43,836 nt of DNA from Silene noctiflora (taxonomy: Eukaryota > Streptophyta > Magnoliopsida > Caryophyllales > Caryophyllaceae). Positions within the stretch are counted from its first letter, which is position 1; each line of letters starts with the position of its first letter. The translations under genes were made by a program, and so were the position numbers. This document shows positions 11,101-22,440 of the stretch, piece by piece. The stretch covers positions 184,151 to 227,986 of the forward strand of contig VHZZ01000003.1 in the NCBI GenBank assembly GCA_009801015.1. The letters are read 5' to 3'. The notes beneath the pieces were generated by a model. That model was given only the letters and a program-made list of their open reading frames with translations, ran no database searches and was not told the DNA's origin.

Positions 11101-14100
11101 TGCTTGGTAGCAGCATTCAACAAGAGGACTGCTTCAGACAGTTAACTAACCTTGTTATGTATCCACCCGGAATTTAAGGTAAAAAAAAGAAGGGCAGGTC
11201 AAGCACTAAGAATTGTTTTAGGATGACCTTCTTAAGTCACCACCCGAAATTTTGTTAGTAAACCTAAGGTCACCCAAGATTATACCAAAAGATATTGGAT
11301 TGCATATTTGCATGCATAAATGATTGAAGCTAGGTAAGGCCGTAAGGGGAATAGTTACTAACTGGTACAAAAGGAAAACCAGTCTGCGTTAAGTCAACAT
11401 GAAGGTAATAAGGAAGAAAATCTCCTTATAAAGGTACCCAGAATTTCCTCCCCCAAAGTTTTTAGAGACGTTCTAGAGTTGTCAATATCATAAACCATGT
11501 TTAGAAGCAGCCAAGAATAGCAGAATGAACTTGTGAAAACTATGTTGTATAATTCTCTGCGTAAACTTCAGTATCAAAGTCCATACTTGTTTTAGAGAAC
11601 GATTGCATCTGACAGTACTTTTCAAATTGAAAGGATAAGGATGGTGACTTAAGAAGGTCATCCTAAAACAATTCATAGACAGTTACCTATCATTCCGCCA
11701 CCAGCCACATTTCCATATGAGTCATCCGGACCTTCTGACCCACTCCCCAGCTCACACGGAAGATCTGCATCTCCATATTGACTGCCACCTTCAATTATTG
11801 TTCCATTGAACATCCCTGAACCTCCCTTGCCTCCGTGTCCAGCTCCAGCCCCAGCACCTTTTGAATATATTCCTTTTCCAATACCTGTTTTGCAACCTGT
11901 AACAGACAAAGTATTCATGAACCGAGAAAAAAACATAGCCCGGGACCGAAGTGAAGAGGGCTCTTGACGCCAAGACGCAAGGAGCGAAGTGATGGCATGC
12001 CCTAATGTACACGAGACACGCCACTTAAGCAAATAAATTTGTATTTTCAAATTTTCAGTATAAAATATATTACGGTAAAGCGAACAGCAAAATATTAACA
12101 AATATATATATAATGTGGTAAAGCGAACGGCAAAATAAAATTGAAGAAAAATAAATATATGGAATGCATAGCATTTGGGTTAGTGGCTCACTAGCCTTGA
12201 GCTCAAGCGAGCCAGAGGCACATTTGTTTGGACTAAGCGCTTCAACAGGCAAGCTCAAGTGCTTACTTCTTAACAAAAGCACCATGGTAATGGTTTATAG
12301 AAAAAAGAAGCAACTACACCTTACTTTACATTAGAGCAGATATACCATCATGTTGACCGAAATACTGAAATCATATTCTGAGGTAAGGTTTAGCCGCTTA
12401 GGTAAAAGAGTGTTACTACACACACATGTATGCATGTTGCAGAAAAAAGCGCAACCCATACAGAAATGAGAAAATCAGATTTTACTACCCTAAGTAAAGA
12501 TGAGGAATTCTTCATCTGAGAGGAGAAACTCGAAAGCAAAAAATATACACACAATGACGCAATGTCCATTTTGTATTATATTCACAGAATAGTTGCATGC
12601 ATAAGGCCCTCAAATATGATTCACATAATATCACGCTCCTGCCTCTGTGATAATTGATGTGAGAAAAAGATATGTTAAAAGTCAAAAGTTAAAACTGAGT
12701 ACAATAAGATTCCGTCATACCCAGCTCTGATGCAGTTAGCATTCCATCAGCCGTAACAACAATGGTCCTCGCCCTATGAATGTGGATTAAAGTTCCTTTG
12801 ATAAGGCCGCCAACAAGAATATCCTCCACACGGCATATCTGCCAAATGAAAATTTTGAAGTAAAAAATCTTACCAATATCAGCTAAGAAATTGGATATCC
12901 ACCGTTCTGAATAGAATTTAGATATCAGCATCTTTTTTTGACAGATATTACCAATTATGTCATTGGATTTCGTATTACAATTTAGTTTTTGTGGAAATTT
13001 CATAATAACAGAAGCATCACAAAATTACCAGAATATACTCCTAAGAGGAAAAGGCAGAAATATGCAGCTTTACCCATTCTATTGTGAAAAAAATCTAGTC
13101 CAATCTTACCCCCACAACTTCAACATGTAACAAGACCACCGAAAGCTTAAGCTCATGGATAAGGCCTAATCAATGGTACTACCTTAATACACCCCCTCAC
13201 TCTTATGTCCTTTGGGCTTGAAGAATGGATAATACATTAGCTCCCCTATATCATGTGCGCAAATTACTTTTGTGAAATTTTTGGAGGCTCCCAAGATTTG
13301 AACTTGGGCCCTCCGAGTTATTAGGCCCGAGTCACCAGTCCCCGATACCGTGTGAGATGAGCCTCTCAACCAAAAGCTTAAGCTCATGGTTTAGGCCCGC
13401 CCAATGAATGGCTCCATACCTTAAGATTGACCCTTGTGCAAGAATCAAATATCTAAATGTAACACAGGAAAGTTGCATTTAGCCAAAGTCAAATGACTCA
13501 TGCTGAAGTACTTTAGAGATTACCCTTATAGAAAAAAGAAGAGCTGAAATTCCTTTTTTTTCTTTAAACATTCTTAGAAAGAAGTCAAGGTGGTAGCAAA
13601 AAGGTACAGAGAATATTGGAATATATACTTCCAAGAAACATAAATAATTTTCTTTTGTATAAGTTATAACTATCTAACAACTTTCGAAGTTCATACTTGA
13701 AGTGAGAAGGAAATGGTACTGTTGATATGACAGTCATCTGGGGGAGTTATCAAATCTATTGGACATGTTTGGTCCTCACATAGAGATTTCGTAATCCTGC
13801 ATATATATACAAAAGGGAATCAGATTAATTGTCTTAGGTTAACTTCCAAATCCAACCCTTATCCAGACCAAGGTAAGGCGTAAGATAATCACATAGTTTT
13901 ACTAGCGTCATCATCCAATGGAGCCTGAAGCAACGAACCGGGACCAAGCTGCAAAATAGAAAATGGTTGCAGGGGAATAATAAGTCCAAAAGTGAAATTA
14001 AGTGCAAGGTGGCAAGTAGTAAAAAATTTAACCCTAAAAGAGATGTCGTGGCTCAGAGAACGATGCTATTTATCTAGAAACTTACAGTAATGTTATAGAA

Positions 14101-17100
14101 CTGTGACAGCAACAGCCGCTGGCTTTTTATTGAGTCTCCATTGCCAGACAACTTTAGCAATCCTTGACCATATAATCCCAAATCTGTATTTGAGCTTATT
14201 ACAGAATGTTCCTATTTATGACACTTCATTAGTCTAACTTCTGAGACATGTCAAATAAGAGAAATTGTAGGATTGAAGAGACGGGAAGCATACCCTCAAT
14301 ACAGCAAGATTTCTAACTTCAAGTACGGAAGTTGAGATAATAGCACTGCCTCCATCAATTTGGATTCTGGAGTTCCACATCAATAACATTTTTACAATCA
14401 CTCGCAATGCACCGTAAACCTTCATTCAAAGACAGTAATTTCAATTAACCACTTTGATGGAATGGGAGATTCCTAATTTGAAGTCACGACACTTTACAAT
14501 ACCATGTTTGAGTGCCTAATCAATATAAACAGAAGGGAAAATGGGAGCGAAGATAGATATTGCAACCTCGATACCTTGATTGTGGAATCACTCATAAGAA
14601 GTTCTTCTGCAACAATTTCAAACTCTGAGACAGGGTACTCTTCTAGCCCAAAGTTGACGCTACTTCCACCGAGTATACTCATTTGCCCTCTCAGCTTCAT
14701 AGCATAGAATAATAGCCTTTAGTAAGTAAATAAGTTGATACCTCAAGAAACTGTAAAGAAAACTAAACAGGCCTAATAAGATACCATTCAAAAATTAGAA
14801 GATCGCCAGATAACTTTCCAATGACACAATACAAGAGCAAACCTCGAATACTTTACGCCATTCCTAATGGAGAAAAAAGAAAAATGATGATAGAAACATG
14901 ACCCCACAAGTGATAGTTCATGTCCTCAGCTCAGCCCTGTTAGTAGTCCTATCATGGGTAAGCTTACCAAGTTTAGGCCTAAGGCCAGTACTATTTGATA
15001 AGCTCCCAAAGAAAACGTGGTCGGTCTGAAGATACCTGATAATAAGCAGGGGTGCACAACCTATGCTACTTGGACTCGGTTAGAAGTATTTGACACGGGT
15101 TCTATCCAAGTGTCGGACTTCGCTAATGAAAATGTCTCGCTTTTTGGTTTAAAATGAAGTGTCCGAATGCCATAAGTGTCAAGTGTCACACACAGGTACA
15201 CAAGGTAATATGAAGAATCTATGAGCCTGTTTGGATACACTTTTAGAATGGAAACTGAGGGGAGGGGCGGGGGGAGGAAAGGGAGGGAAAGGTGGAAGGA
15301 CGGAGGGATGGCGAATGGGGTAGATGAGGTTTCCCTCCAAATTTTTCCTATGTTTGAAGAGAATTTAATTTGCCTTGTGTGAGGGAAAATGGATCCCTCC
15401 ATTTCCCTCCCCTTTATTTCCCTCCAAGGCTATTTGCTAACCAAACAAGAAAAATTGTATCATTCCCTCCCCCTACCCTCCGTTTCCCTAGAACCCCCCT
15501 TTATCCAAACAAGCCCTAGAAGTTGGCAACGTTGCAGCATTAGAGTATAAGTTAGTCAAAATGACCTTCCTCACTAAATAAATGTATCACAACCAAAACC
15601 ATTTGTACTTTAAAAGACTAGGGTGTTTCCAACATTTGACAGTGAGAATCAGTATAACAAATAAAATACACAAACTCATTCTCCTCTTTTAAAGCATCAC
15701 AAAGCTGAAAAAACAATTGTAAATAAGAGGCCAAAATTTGTATGCTGTGCTACCTCCAAGCATGAATGCATGATAACATAAGAGGTGAATAACTGCGATA
15801 AAGAAAGCAAGAAACCTGAACTCGTGTCCACAGAAGAGGGACCAAAGCTTTTGCCTTGTTCTCTACTATGACTTTGGACCACAATTGGGTAGTATAAAAA
15901 TCCAGCAAAGGTGTTTCTGTTTCTGTGCTGATATTGTCATTGCTTACACTTAAACTGAGGAGAGTAGCGTCAAAGTATGTTCCCGCTGCTCCAGCATTCT
16001 CAGGACACCCAAGACTAACACCACCTGTTACAGCAAAGGTAATTTCTCTCATTATCTACCTTCTGCACTAAAGGCAATTTTTTTATTTTATTTTTTGTGT
16101 GAATTCTGTGAAGAAAGCCATAAGGGTAGTTGAATGCTGATGGGTGAAATAGACTGCAATGTATGGGTAATGATCTACACTATACCCATCCCGCGTCGCG
16201 ACTGACTACTGGCTGACCTCCGTATCCTCTACAGTTTAAACTGTGAGAGAGGCAACTAAAAAACATTTGGAGCAGCAAGCCAGAAATGCATATAATAAAC
16301 AAGCAACAGCATGCAAAATTATCGTCTTGGAACTATGTTTAAGCTGTTTATCTTATCTCTATGTAAAAAGTATTGGCAACCAGTACAAACCATGCACAGT
16401 CACCTTCACGTCTTGTATGCTGTAGCAATAAAGTGCTATTCTTCCGCCTCCACCTCCTCCCCATCCTCTTCCACCTGCTGCACTTATGGTGCCAAAGCCT
16501 TTTCTACACAGACGAAAATAACTGAATTAATTTTATTTTTTTGCAGGAAAATAACTGTATTAATTAGTTAAAGTGTACTGCCACAAATGAAAATTCGTAA
16601 AATATTACATGTGGAGGCTACCAAGGGGTGACATTCGGGGGGCGACCACACAGAACTCGAAAAAAATACTGGCCATTCACGCTTAACTTATGTTTGTTCA
16701 CACCATTTTCTTACAGAAGGTTTCACGCTTTCTTACACAGCTGGACAAGGTATCCCTTGTGCCATGCAGACTGTTACTCCACAATGCAAGAAACTTAAAA
16801 AGAATTGTGAGTCATTATGATCTACTCCATCATGCTCTAAAGGCAAGTAATAGTGAATTTATGGCCTCACCAGAGATGGAAACACTATGATAAAACGATA
16901 TGGGTTCAAACTGTACGTCAGTTTAGGAGAAATGATAGATCCTACATTCTGAACTGAAACTATATTACGAGGTATATGTGTAAGTAAACACTTCATATGT
17001 CACAATTGACGAGTACTCACAGCTTGTGGGCAAGTATGTGAATGCTCCCTCCAGAGCCGCCTCCACCACTTGTTCCTCCATCACCACCCTCGGCAGTTAT

Positions 17101-17874
17101 AGACCCATTCAAGCTCAACTCATCTACCACCACAAGTTTTATGTGTCCTCCACCATTGCCTCCAAAAGGTCTTTGGGAAGATTTGCCACTTCCTTTGCTC
17201 CCGTAGCTATCCGGCTCAGACAAAGTTGACCATGAGTAAACGTCTCCACCCCATGCATCTGTTTCCTCACTTCTCAAGCAAGAAGCCCCCCTACCGCCAT
17301 GCCCTCCACCAGCTCCATCATAGCCAACAGGAGTGCCACTAGTTTGTGACGGAGGTTCTGCGCCGAGGGACGTAGTATTTATAGAGGAATTGTACCCCAC
17401 GCTTAAGGTATTGGCAGCGATAACTACAGAGCTAGAAAGTATAGTTGCATTAGGTCCCACTTTCACATTCCCAGATACATTAAAACTCACAGAACAACCA
17501 TCTATGGGGCACAGAATATAAATATTCGGTAGTATCTCCAGATTACCAGTACCAACCGCATAAATACTAGAGGTCAAATGAACATTAGAACTAAGCACGC
17601 AAGTAGTATTGAAAGATCCAACACCGTGAAGGTCCTCACAAGTTACAAAATCAACTGAAGAGGAAATAATTTCAGAACTTCCCTCACGCCCATAAGCTAT
17701 GCCATTAGAGCAGCCACTACAAAAGTGCACTGCTCTCTCGTCCAACAAATGATTGGAGTTGTTCTCCCCAATTACATGCAACCCACAATCACAACTAGGT
17801 GCCGAGAATAACAGTTCTGCAAAGAGAAGAGAGCAATAGAGATACCAATGCAGACACACAGGAGGCATCCACAT
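5141..17874 (-). CDS. Large glycine-rich, multi-pass membrane protein (At5g47020-like)
   Basis: Function unknown; plant-wide family of ~1400-aa surface or endomembrane proteins (Arabidopsis relatives At5g47020, At4g32920, At5g11700). I joined 22 exons in one frame (1448 aa): 17874..17021, 16503..16391, 16024..15816, 14694..14575, 14419..14294, 14211..14086, 13948..13893, 13796..13697, 12838..12721, 11896..11687, 10584..10260, 10079..9986, 9790..9682, 9582..9311, 9230..9103, 8613..8379, 8234..8046, 7953..7664, 7038..6846, 6405..6166, 5528..5443, 5294..5141. All junctions keep phase and are GT-AG. An N-terminal signal peptide is followed by a Cys-containing ectodomain with glycine-rich blocks such as TISAAGGRGWGGGGGGRI, TAEGGDGGTSGGGGSGGSI and TVAGGRGGSLGGGGGGGGRI. 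A Cys-rich CPxGxY module lies at ~809-865. Membrane spans are near 890-911, 1295-1340, ~1372 and 1403-1418. Exon 21 contains four Ns. Confidence 0.9.
11210..11674. mobile_element. 465-bp inverted-repeat element in intron 10 of the membrane-protein gene
   Basis: A 33-base arm at 11210-11242 (beginning GAATTGTTTTAGGATGACCT) is repeated exactly in inverted orientation at 11642-11674. The enclosed ~400 bp shows no coding sequence. The right arm ends 12 bases inside the intron, close to the donor of exon 10 (exon end 11687). It looks like a non-autonomous DNA element or recent foldback insertion. I see no target duplication immediately outside the arms. Confidence 0.65.
13142..13389 (-). repeat. 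SINE-like or tRNA-like repeat flanked by direct repeats
   Basis: Within intron 8 of the membrane-protein gene, the minus strand reads GGTTGAGAGGCTCATCTCAC and, about 70 bases on, CCCAAGTTCAAATCTTGGGA. These are reminiscent of the A and B boxes of a tRNA-derived promoter. The unit lies between two copies of AAAGCTTAAGCTCATGG (13142-13158 and 13373-13389), and the similarity extends beyond these words (TAAGGCC...CAATGG...ACCTTAA). That favours a duplicated repeat over a simple target duplication. Family not identified. Confidence 0.35.
15223..15517. mobile_element. Foldback MITE with GAGCCTGTTTGGATA termini in intron 3
   Basis: The left end GAGCCTGTTTGGATA (15223-15237) pairs with TATCCAAACAAGCCC at the right end (15502-15516). 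The interior starts G-rich (GGGGAGGGGCGGGGGGAGG) and ends with its C-rich counterpart (TTCCCTCC repeats), so much of the ~295 bp is self-complementary. TTTGGATA-type termini and GGGAGGG bodies are typical of widespread plant MITEs. No target duplication was confirmed. Confidence 0.6.
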
Positions 17875-17902
17875 TAAATTCGGTGGACGCTAAGAATAAT
17901 CT

Positions 17903-19030
17903 CCTGCACACAAGCAAAAGTTGTTATCAGCTGTCGACACACAAAACGGAAGTATATTGCAGGTTAAACCTTTAGCATCTTCTTCTACTTACAGGAAAAA
18001 AAAAAAAAAACATCTACAAGAATGAAGCGAAATAAAACTTAGAGAAACGAGCAAATGCAATTATGCACCTATAGTTTCCGTTCTATAATTCTACACTCAA
18101 TTTGTAAAGTATATAAGATACATCTTCACTCAACTCACTGCCAAAATTAAATAACTATTCCGTTATAAATCTTAATGATCAATTTGCATCTCTACATGTC
18201 CACAAAATTCCCTGATTATCAACAAGAAAAATTACAATTGAGCTTTAAAGCGGAGTTGAGTTTCTTTCAATCCAATTTAACTTGGAATTAAGTACTTTAA
18301 TATATTACAGCCAATCTATTTCCCTGCATCAAATCATGAATCATTAAATGCCCAAGCTTTCCATGCCTCAGAAGAAGCTCACACCTAAGAGACGAGTAAG
18401 GATTCGGAACTATGCAGCCTTATACTCAAAAAATCACCTTCCCATCTTTCAAATTCTCGCAACTTTCAAATAAAAAAGAGCATGCAACATTCAATTCTCG
18501 CAACTTTCAAATAAAAACACCAAAACCCATTTTTGAACTCCCTCCGATTCTATGGAATTGCCCCAATTTTCAAAATTTTCGAACTAATGGGGCGTTTCCG
18601 AATAATCGGAGGGAGTAAGAAAACAATAAAAGATCAGTTACATAAACCCAAAAAAAGGAAAAGCGAATTCAGCAAATACCAGTAGAGAAAAACCCAGGTG
18701 TGCATCAAAAAACAGCAAAATTCTGAACAATTATAGCATATGCATGAAAAAGGGTATATGATCAAAACAAGAAATTAACTCAGAAACAAATAAAAAAAGT
18801 GGAAATTTCTAGTAAATGAACAAAAATGACAGCTGAACAAAAAAAGGGCATCTCAGAAATATAATATATATGGTAAAACTGTACACAAATTTAACCCGTT
18901 TTAATTTTAAAACGGATACTCCGCCACACAGTATAGTATACTTACTGTAGGCAGAACAGAATTCAGAGAGAGATCCAAGTATCAGCAAGACAAGAAAGAG
19001 AGAATGGTCCCTATATGCATCACATCAGTT
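17903..19030 (-). other. Probable 5' UTR with intron for the glycine-rich membrane protein
   Basis: On the minus strand a strong donor CTACA|GTAAGTATAC lies at 18946/18945. A matching acceptor TGTGTGCAG|GAG lies at 17904/17903, 29 bases before the ATG. This predicts a non-coding leader exon from about 19030 to 18946, a ~1.04-kb leader intron (18945..17904), and a short leader piece 17903..17875. Leader introns are common in plant housekeeping genes. The transcription start is a guess; only the splice signals are visible. Confidence 0.45.
18452..18615. repeat. Direct repeat plus 78-bp Stowaway-like miniature in the leader intron
   Basis: A ~23-base sequence (TTCTCGCAACTTTCAAATAA...) occurs twice, from about 18454 and 18494. 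Immediately after it, 18538-18615 begins CTCCCTCCGATT and ends with the inverted AATCGGAGGGAG followed by TA. These are Stowaway-type tips, with inner parts (GGAATTGCCCC and GGGGCGTTTCC) that also partly pair. At 78 bp it is very short for Stowaway and may be an internally deleted remnant. Confidence 0.5.
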
Positions 19031-19206
19031 CAACTTGAAGTGTCAGAAATGTTGTGTTGTAAATGTGTTATTACAGCAAGAATTGTAAGGGTCCTACTAC
19101 ATTGATGATGGTGGATCTTCATTGTTTCTTTCCTTTTTAAATTCCATTTACTTCCCTTTGACTCTTTTTAATTGTCCTTTGACAAACAATAATTATCCAA
19201 GATATT

Positions 19207-19490
19207 TAGACCTGGTCGGCTCAATCGAATCGACATTGGGTTATTTTGATTAGCGGTTAGTTTGGAAAGTATTTATTCGGGTCAATTTGGGTTATAGGTC
19301 GTGGTTGGGTCTTTAGTTCAGGTAGTGACGAAATATGATTGGGTTTTTCGAGTCGAGTCAATTGACATCGACATCGGGTTATTTTGATTAGCGTTTAGTT
19401 TGGAAAGTATTTATTCGGGTCAATTTGGGTTATAGGTCGTGGTTGGGTCGTTAGTTCGGATGGGGATGAAATTTGGTTGGGTTTTTTTAG
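19207..19490. repeat. Tandem duplication of a GGGTCGG-type repeat, period ~138 bp
   Basis: The ~90-base block starting CGACATTGGGTTATTTTGAT at 19231 recurs at 19369 with few changes (CGACATCGGGTTATTTTGAT). Both run through GGTCAATTTGGGTTATAGGT and GTGGTTGGGTC. The unit opens with TAGACCTGG at 19207, the same kind of terminus as the ACCCGA-rich element at 24341. Interpreted as an internally duplicated fragment of a hAT-type MITE family. Confidence 0.55.
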
Positions 19491-20394
19491 CCGAGTCAAT
19501 TTTGTCAGGATTAGTGAGTATGTTGTATACTTGTATAGTCATTGTAAGTTACCGCAAAAAGGACGGTTGCTTATAATCGTTTTAAATGGAGTATCATTTA
19601 CTTGTCTTTTTTATTTTTCAAGAAACTCTTTAATTGCATATTTTTCATGTAACATTTCAAAACCCAAAGCTAATATCTTTAGTTAAAGTAGACTTGATAC
19701 AAGGATTAATGTTTTCTTTTTTCAATTTGTGTGGGTCATTACTCTATATTTTACTGCACAAATTCTCATTGAAGATGTGACTATTCGTTACAAACTGAAA
19801 ACGGATAATGGTCTCTCACAATATGCAAGTGACACTATTCATGGTGTGCTCCAATTCTCCCCCACTTGTCCTCCCACTTGCTTATTCTGGAAGGGGCACT
19901 ATCCATCTTCAGCTTGTGTCGGACAGTGTCTATCCGTCACAAGCAAGACGCTTTGATTTTACTAATACCGCAACAGTTCCAATGATTAACAAATTGTTTG
20001 CGACAGTAACACCTTGATTCTCAAGGTGTGAAACTGATGTCTTACAAATTGCCTTGAAACATTTAGACATAAACCTTTATTTCTTTGATGGCATTGAGCA
20101 AGCTCGACTAACAAATGCACACAAGGGGATCCGTAAACTACCTCCATCGGAAAATATGCACCTTTTAAGATCTCTACTTGCGGAAATGAGACATGAAGTT
20201 CTGTTTTCCAACATGAAAAATGGATAGCAATCCCCCCTAATAAGCTGGGGTAAAGTAAATGTTGGATTATTTTTTCAAGAAATAATAGATAGTACGAGTT
20301 ACGACGCGCTCAAATCAGTAAATCAGTAAATCACATGTGATTTGGTCATTATAAATCAGTAAACCACTCAGGACTTCTCAAGGCTCAAATCACA
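19491..20394. other. Intergenic DNA between the membrane-protein gene and the UPF1 tail copy
   Basis: I see no gene here. The short frames at 19729-20017 have no recognisable motif. This interval separates the probable promoter of the membrane-protein gene (reading leftward) from the decayed UPF1 fragment. Confidence 0.5.
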
Positions 20395-21395
20395 TAATAG
20401 CTGAAATTGACGATTAATCAATTTCGAGGGAAACGAATCAAAGACACGCTCAACCACTGTAGTGGACTTTCTGATTCTGCGCACTCTGACCCTGCTGGTT
20501 GGTTAGGCTGGGCCTCAGTCTGCTGATGATTAATCTGCAAATTCAATGGCTGGGGGTTGTAATGTGCAACGGTTGCGAGTACAGGGGATTCATTAGAGCC
20601 TGCAATATAACCAAATTTGAATTAAAGTTAAAACTAAACGCACTTGGTCGTGGCTATATTGCCTATATATCATCACATAAACTGAGTAGCTTAGACTAGG
20701 ATATTACTACTAATGAGTAGTGTGACTGTGACTGGGACACAGGTAAAATTTCGGACATTATTTTCATGAGAGTATTCAATGTCATTAGCCTAAAATGAAA
20801 GCCATAACAACATGGATAGCTGAGAAAAACTGAACAGTATGAGCAACATAGACATCAGCCACATCCACTTTCCGATTACCAAAAAACACCACCAATGCAG
20901 ATTAGACCACTAGACTAGGGTGATCCAGTATTAAGCAGCCCTATGTCACCTCAGCCTAACGCGCTTCTTCAAACTAAGGAGTGCAGAAACAAAACTCGCA
21001 GCATCAGAAGACGATAACTTGATCATACCTGGGATATGAAGTAGTCGTTCCCACTACCAAAACGTGAAAATCCAGTCCGAGAGTTCTGGTACGTATAGCT
21101 ACCAGTGAAACCTGACTACCTGAGTGTGCTCCTTGTGCGGCATAATCAACTGAATATCCAATTTGAGAGTTCTGGTTCATGTAGCACAGATGCTAATCTA
21201 CAAGTTTCCCACAAATCTCAATTCAACAGATCGATGATACCTCAAGCATGGCCCTTCTTCTATCAGAATTTGCATTTGCACTGCCAGCTGAAACCAGTGA
21301 AAAATTCACCAGGTGTGACTGCAGTAGCACCATAGAAAAGTCGGCGATCTTTGTAAATCTGTTTCCAGACAGAAGCGTAACGGGAAATATTAAAT
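20395..21395 (-). pseudogene. Decayed partial copy of the UPF1 3' end (exons 29, 27 and 23)
   Basis: From ~20443 to 20600 the sequence is a close copy of UPF1 exon 29 (26116..26262), including its TGCAG acceptor. It carries one lost base (CAACCGTTGCAC for CAACCTTTTGCAC) and a 4-base gain near CCTAACCAACCAG, so the frame is broken. The upstream intron is also copied (compare 20600-20940 with 26265-26510). Exon 28 is missing. Exon 27 follows at ~21026-21155 with an internal re-copied GAGAGTTCTGGTTCATGTAGC. The sequence then jumps to intron 23 and exon 23 (~21190-21345). Intron sequence shows this is a DNA-level duplication, not a processed copy. It lies ~5 kb downstream of the intact UPF1 end in the same orientation. 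Confidence 0.88.
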
Positions 21396-21419
21396 AACGG
21401 CCGCGACATCAATGGGGGC

Positions 21420-21835
21420 AGTGAGTTTGTACCATTAAATCAAATACCTCTCTTGCCTTGTCCATTTGGCCGCACAAGCAATAGCCATCCAATAAAGTAC
21501 TATAAATACATCGGGAACCACACCTTGTTCAATCATTATCTGAATAAGGGCGTGTGCTTTATGAACCAACGTGTCCTTACAAAGCATGTGAAAGGACATG
21601 TTATAAGTAGAAACATCGGGTGCAAGGTTGCTCTCAATCATCCCAACCAACATTTCCTTGGCCTCCACCTTACACCTAGATTGAACATTCCTCGAATCAA
21701 TGTGTAATAGGTGAACACATTTAGATTGATACCCTCGGTTTTCATGGCTGAAAAGAGGTTCAGGGCCACATTAAGAGTTTATATCTTTGCAGAATCTATG
21801 GATAATGGTGTTGTACATGACAAGGCAGGCTTACA
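21420..21835 (-). pseudogene. PPR protein gene fragment (P class), frameshifted
   Basis: Read on the minus strand from ~21835, tandem 35-residue helical-repeat motifs appear in shifting frames. First comes VMYNTIIHRFCKDINS then a stop, followed by LNLFSAMKTEGINLNVFTYY. Next is EAKEMLVGMIESNLAPDVST followed by YNMSFHMLCKDTLVHKAHAL, in the 21435-21668 frame. After a further shift comes YSTLLDGYCLCGQMDKAREV. These are typical P-class pentatricopeptide repeats, RNA-binding proteins usually sent to mitochondria or plastids. The closeness of adjacent motifs recalls the fertility-restorer-like clade, but that is only an impression. At least two frame breaks and one stop make it a pseudogene. Confidence 0.75.
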
Positions 21836-22267
21836 ACCCGAGGGGATAGAATTCATTCGGCGGAGAAAGTGGAGAGCATGGGCATTGTCCCCGATCCAAC
21901 AACTCAACAGCTAGCTTTGTTTACCACCCGAGGGGCTAGAATCTAATTTAGTTTTGTACTTTTGTTTACCACCTTAATTAACGACAGCTACGTCCGACAA
22001 CTCAACAGCTTTGGAAGTTGGTTATTGTGCACAAGGCCGTTAATTAAGGTGTCAAACAAACCTAAAGTAGATTCAAACGGATACCCAAGCTTCAGCAAAC
22101 ATCAAACCCGCACCTGCAACTCCCTTTTTGCTCAACCTCGTTACACCCAACCAACATGGCAGGACGCGCCACCACAATAACCATACATCTGTCAATTTGG
22201 AGACATCATTTGGAGATTAGTAAACCCTAATTGACATTGTAGTCTAACATACTCCATTGACCAGAAT

Positions 22268-22440
22268 ACAAATACCTCTCTTGCCTTGTCCATTTGGCCG
22301 CACAAGCAATAGCCATCCAATAAAGTACTATAAGTAAGTACATTAAGAGCCACACCTTGTTCAATCATTATCTATATAAGGGCTTGTGCTTCATCAATCA
22401 TCGTGTCCTTGCATTGCATGTGAATCAACATGTAAATAGA
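22268..22440 (-). pseudogene. Second copy of the PPR fragment
   Basis: Roughly 60 bases from 22270 are identical to 21445-21505 (CAAATACCTCTCTTGCCTTG... on plus), the end of a PPR motif. The following bases match the next repeat upstream with small indels. This copy is shorter and lacks an open frame. Near-identity indicates a recent duplication relative to the decay seen inside the PPR units. Confidence 0.7.

Noticed and set aside
13263..13380. A tRNA gene at the GTTCAAATC word.
   Set aside because: No cloverleaf can be drawn with paired acceptor ends, and the spacing of the box-like words fits a degenerate SINE-like repeat better.
16391..16404. An alternative donor GAAG|GTGACT at 16404/16403 for exon 2 of the membrane-protein gene.
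   Set aside because: It gives the wrong phase for exon 3. The donor CATG|GTTTGT at 16391/16390 restores the frame and the conserved reading VKVTVHGGVSLGC.
20395..21395. A processed (reverse-transcribed) UPF1 pseudogene.
   Set aside because: Intron sequence is present next to the copied exons and splice acceptors are kept, so it arose by DNA duplication.
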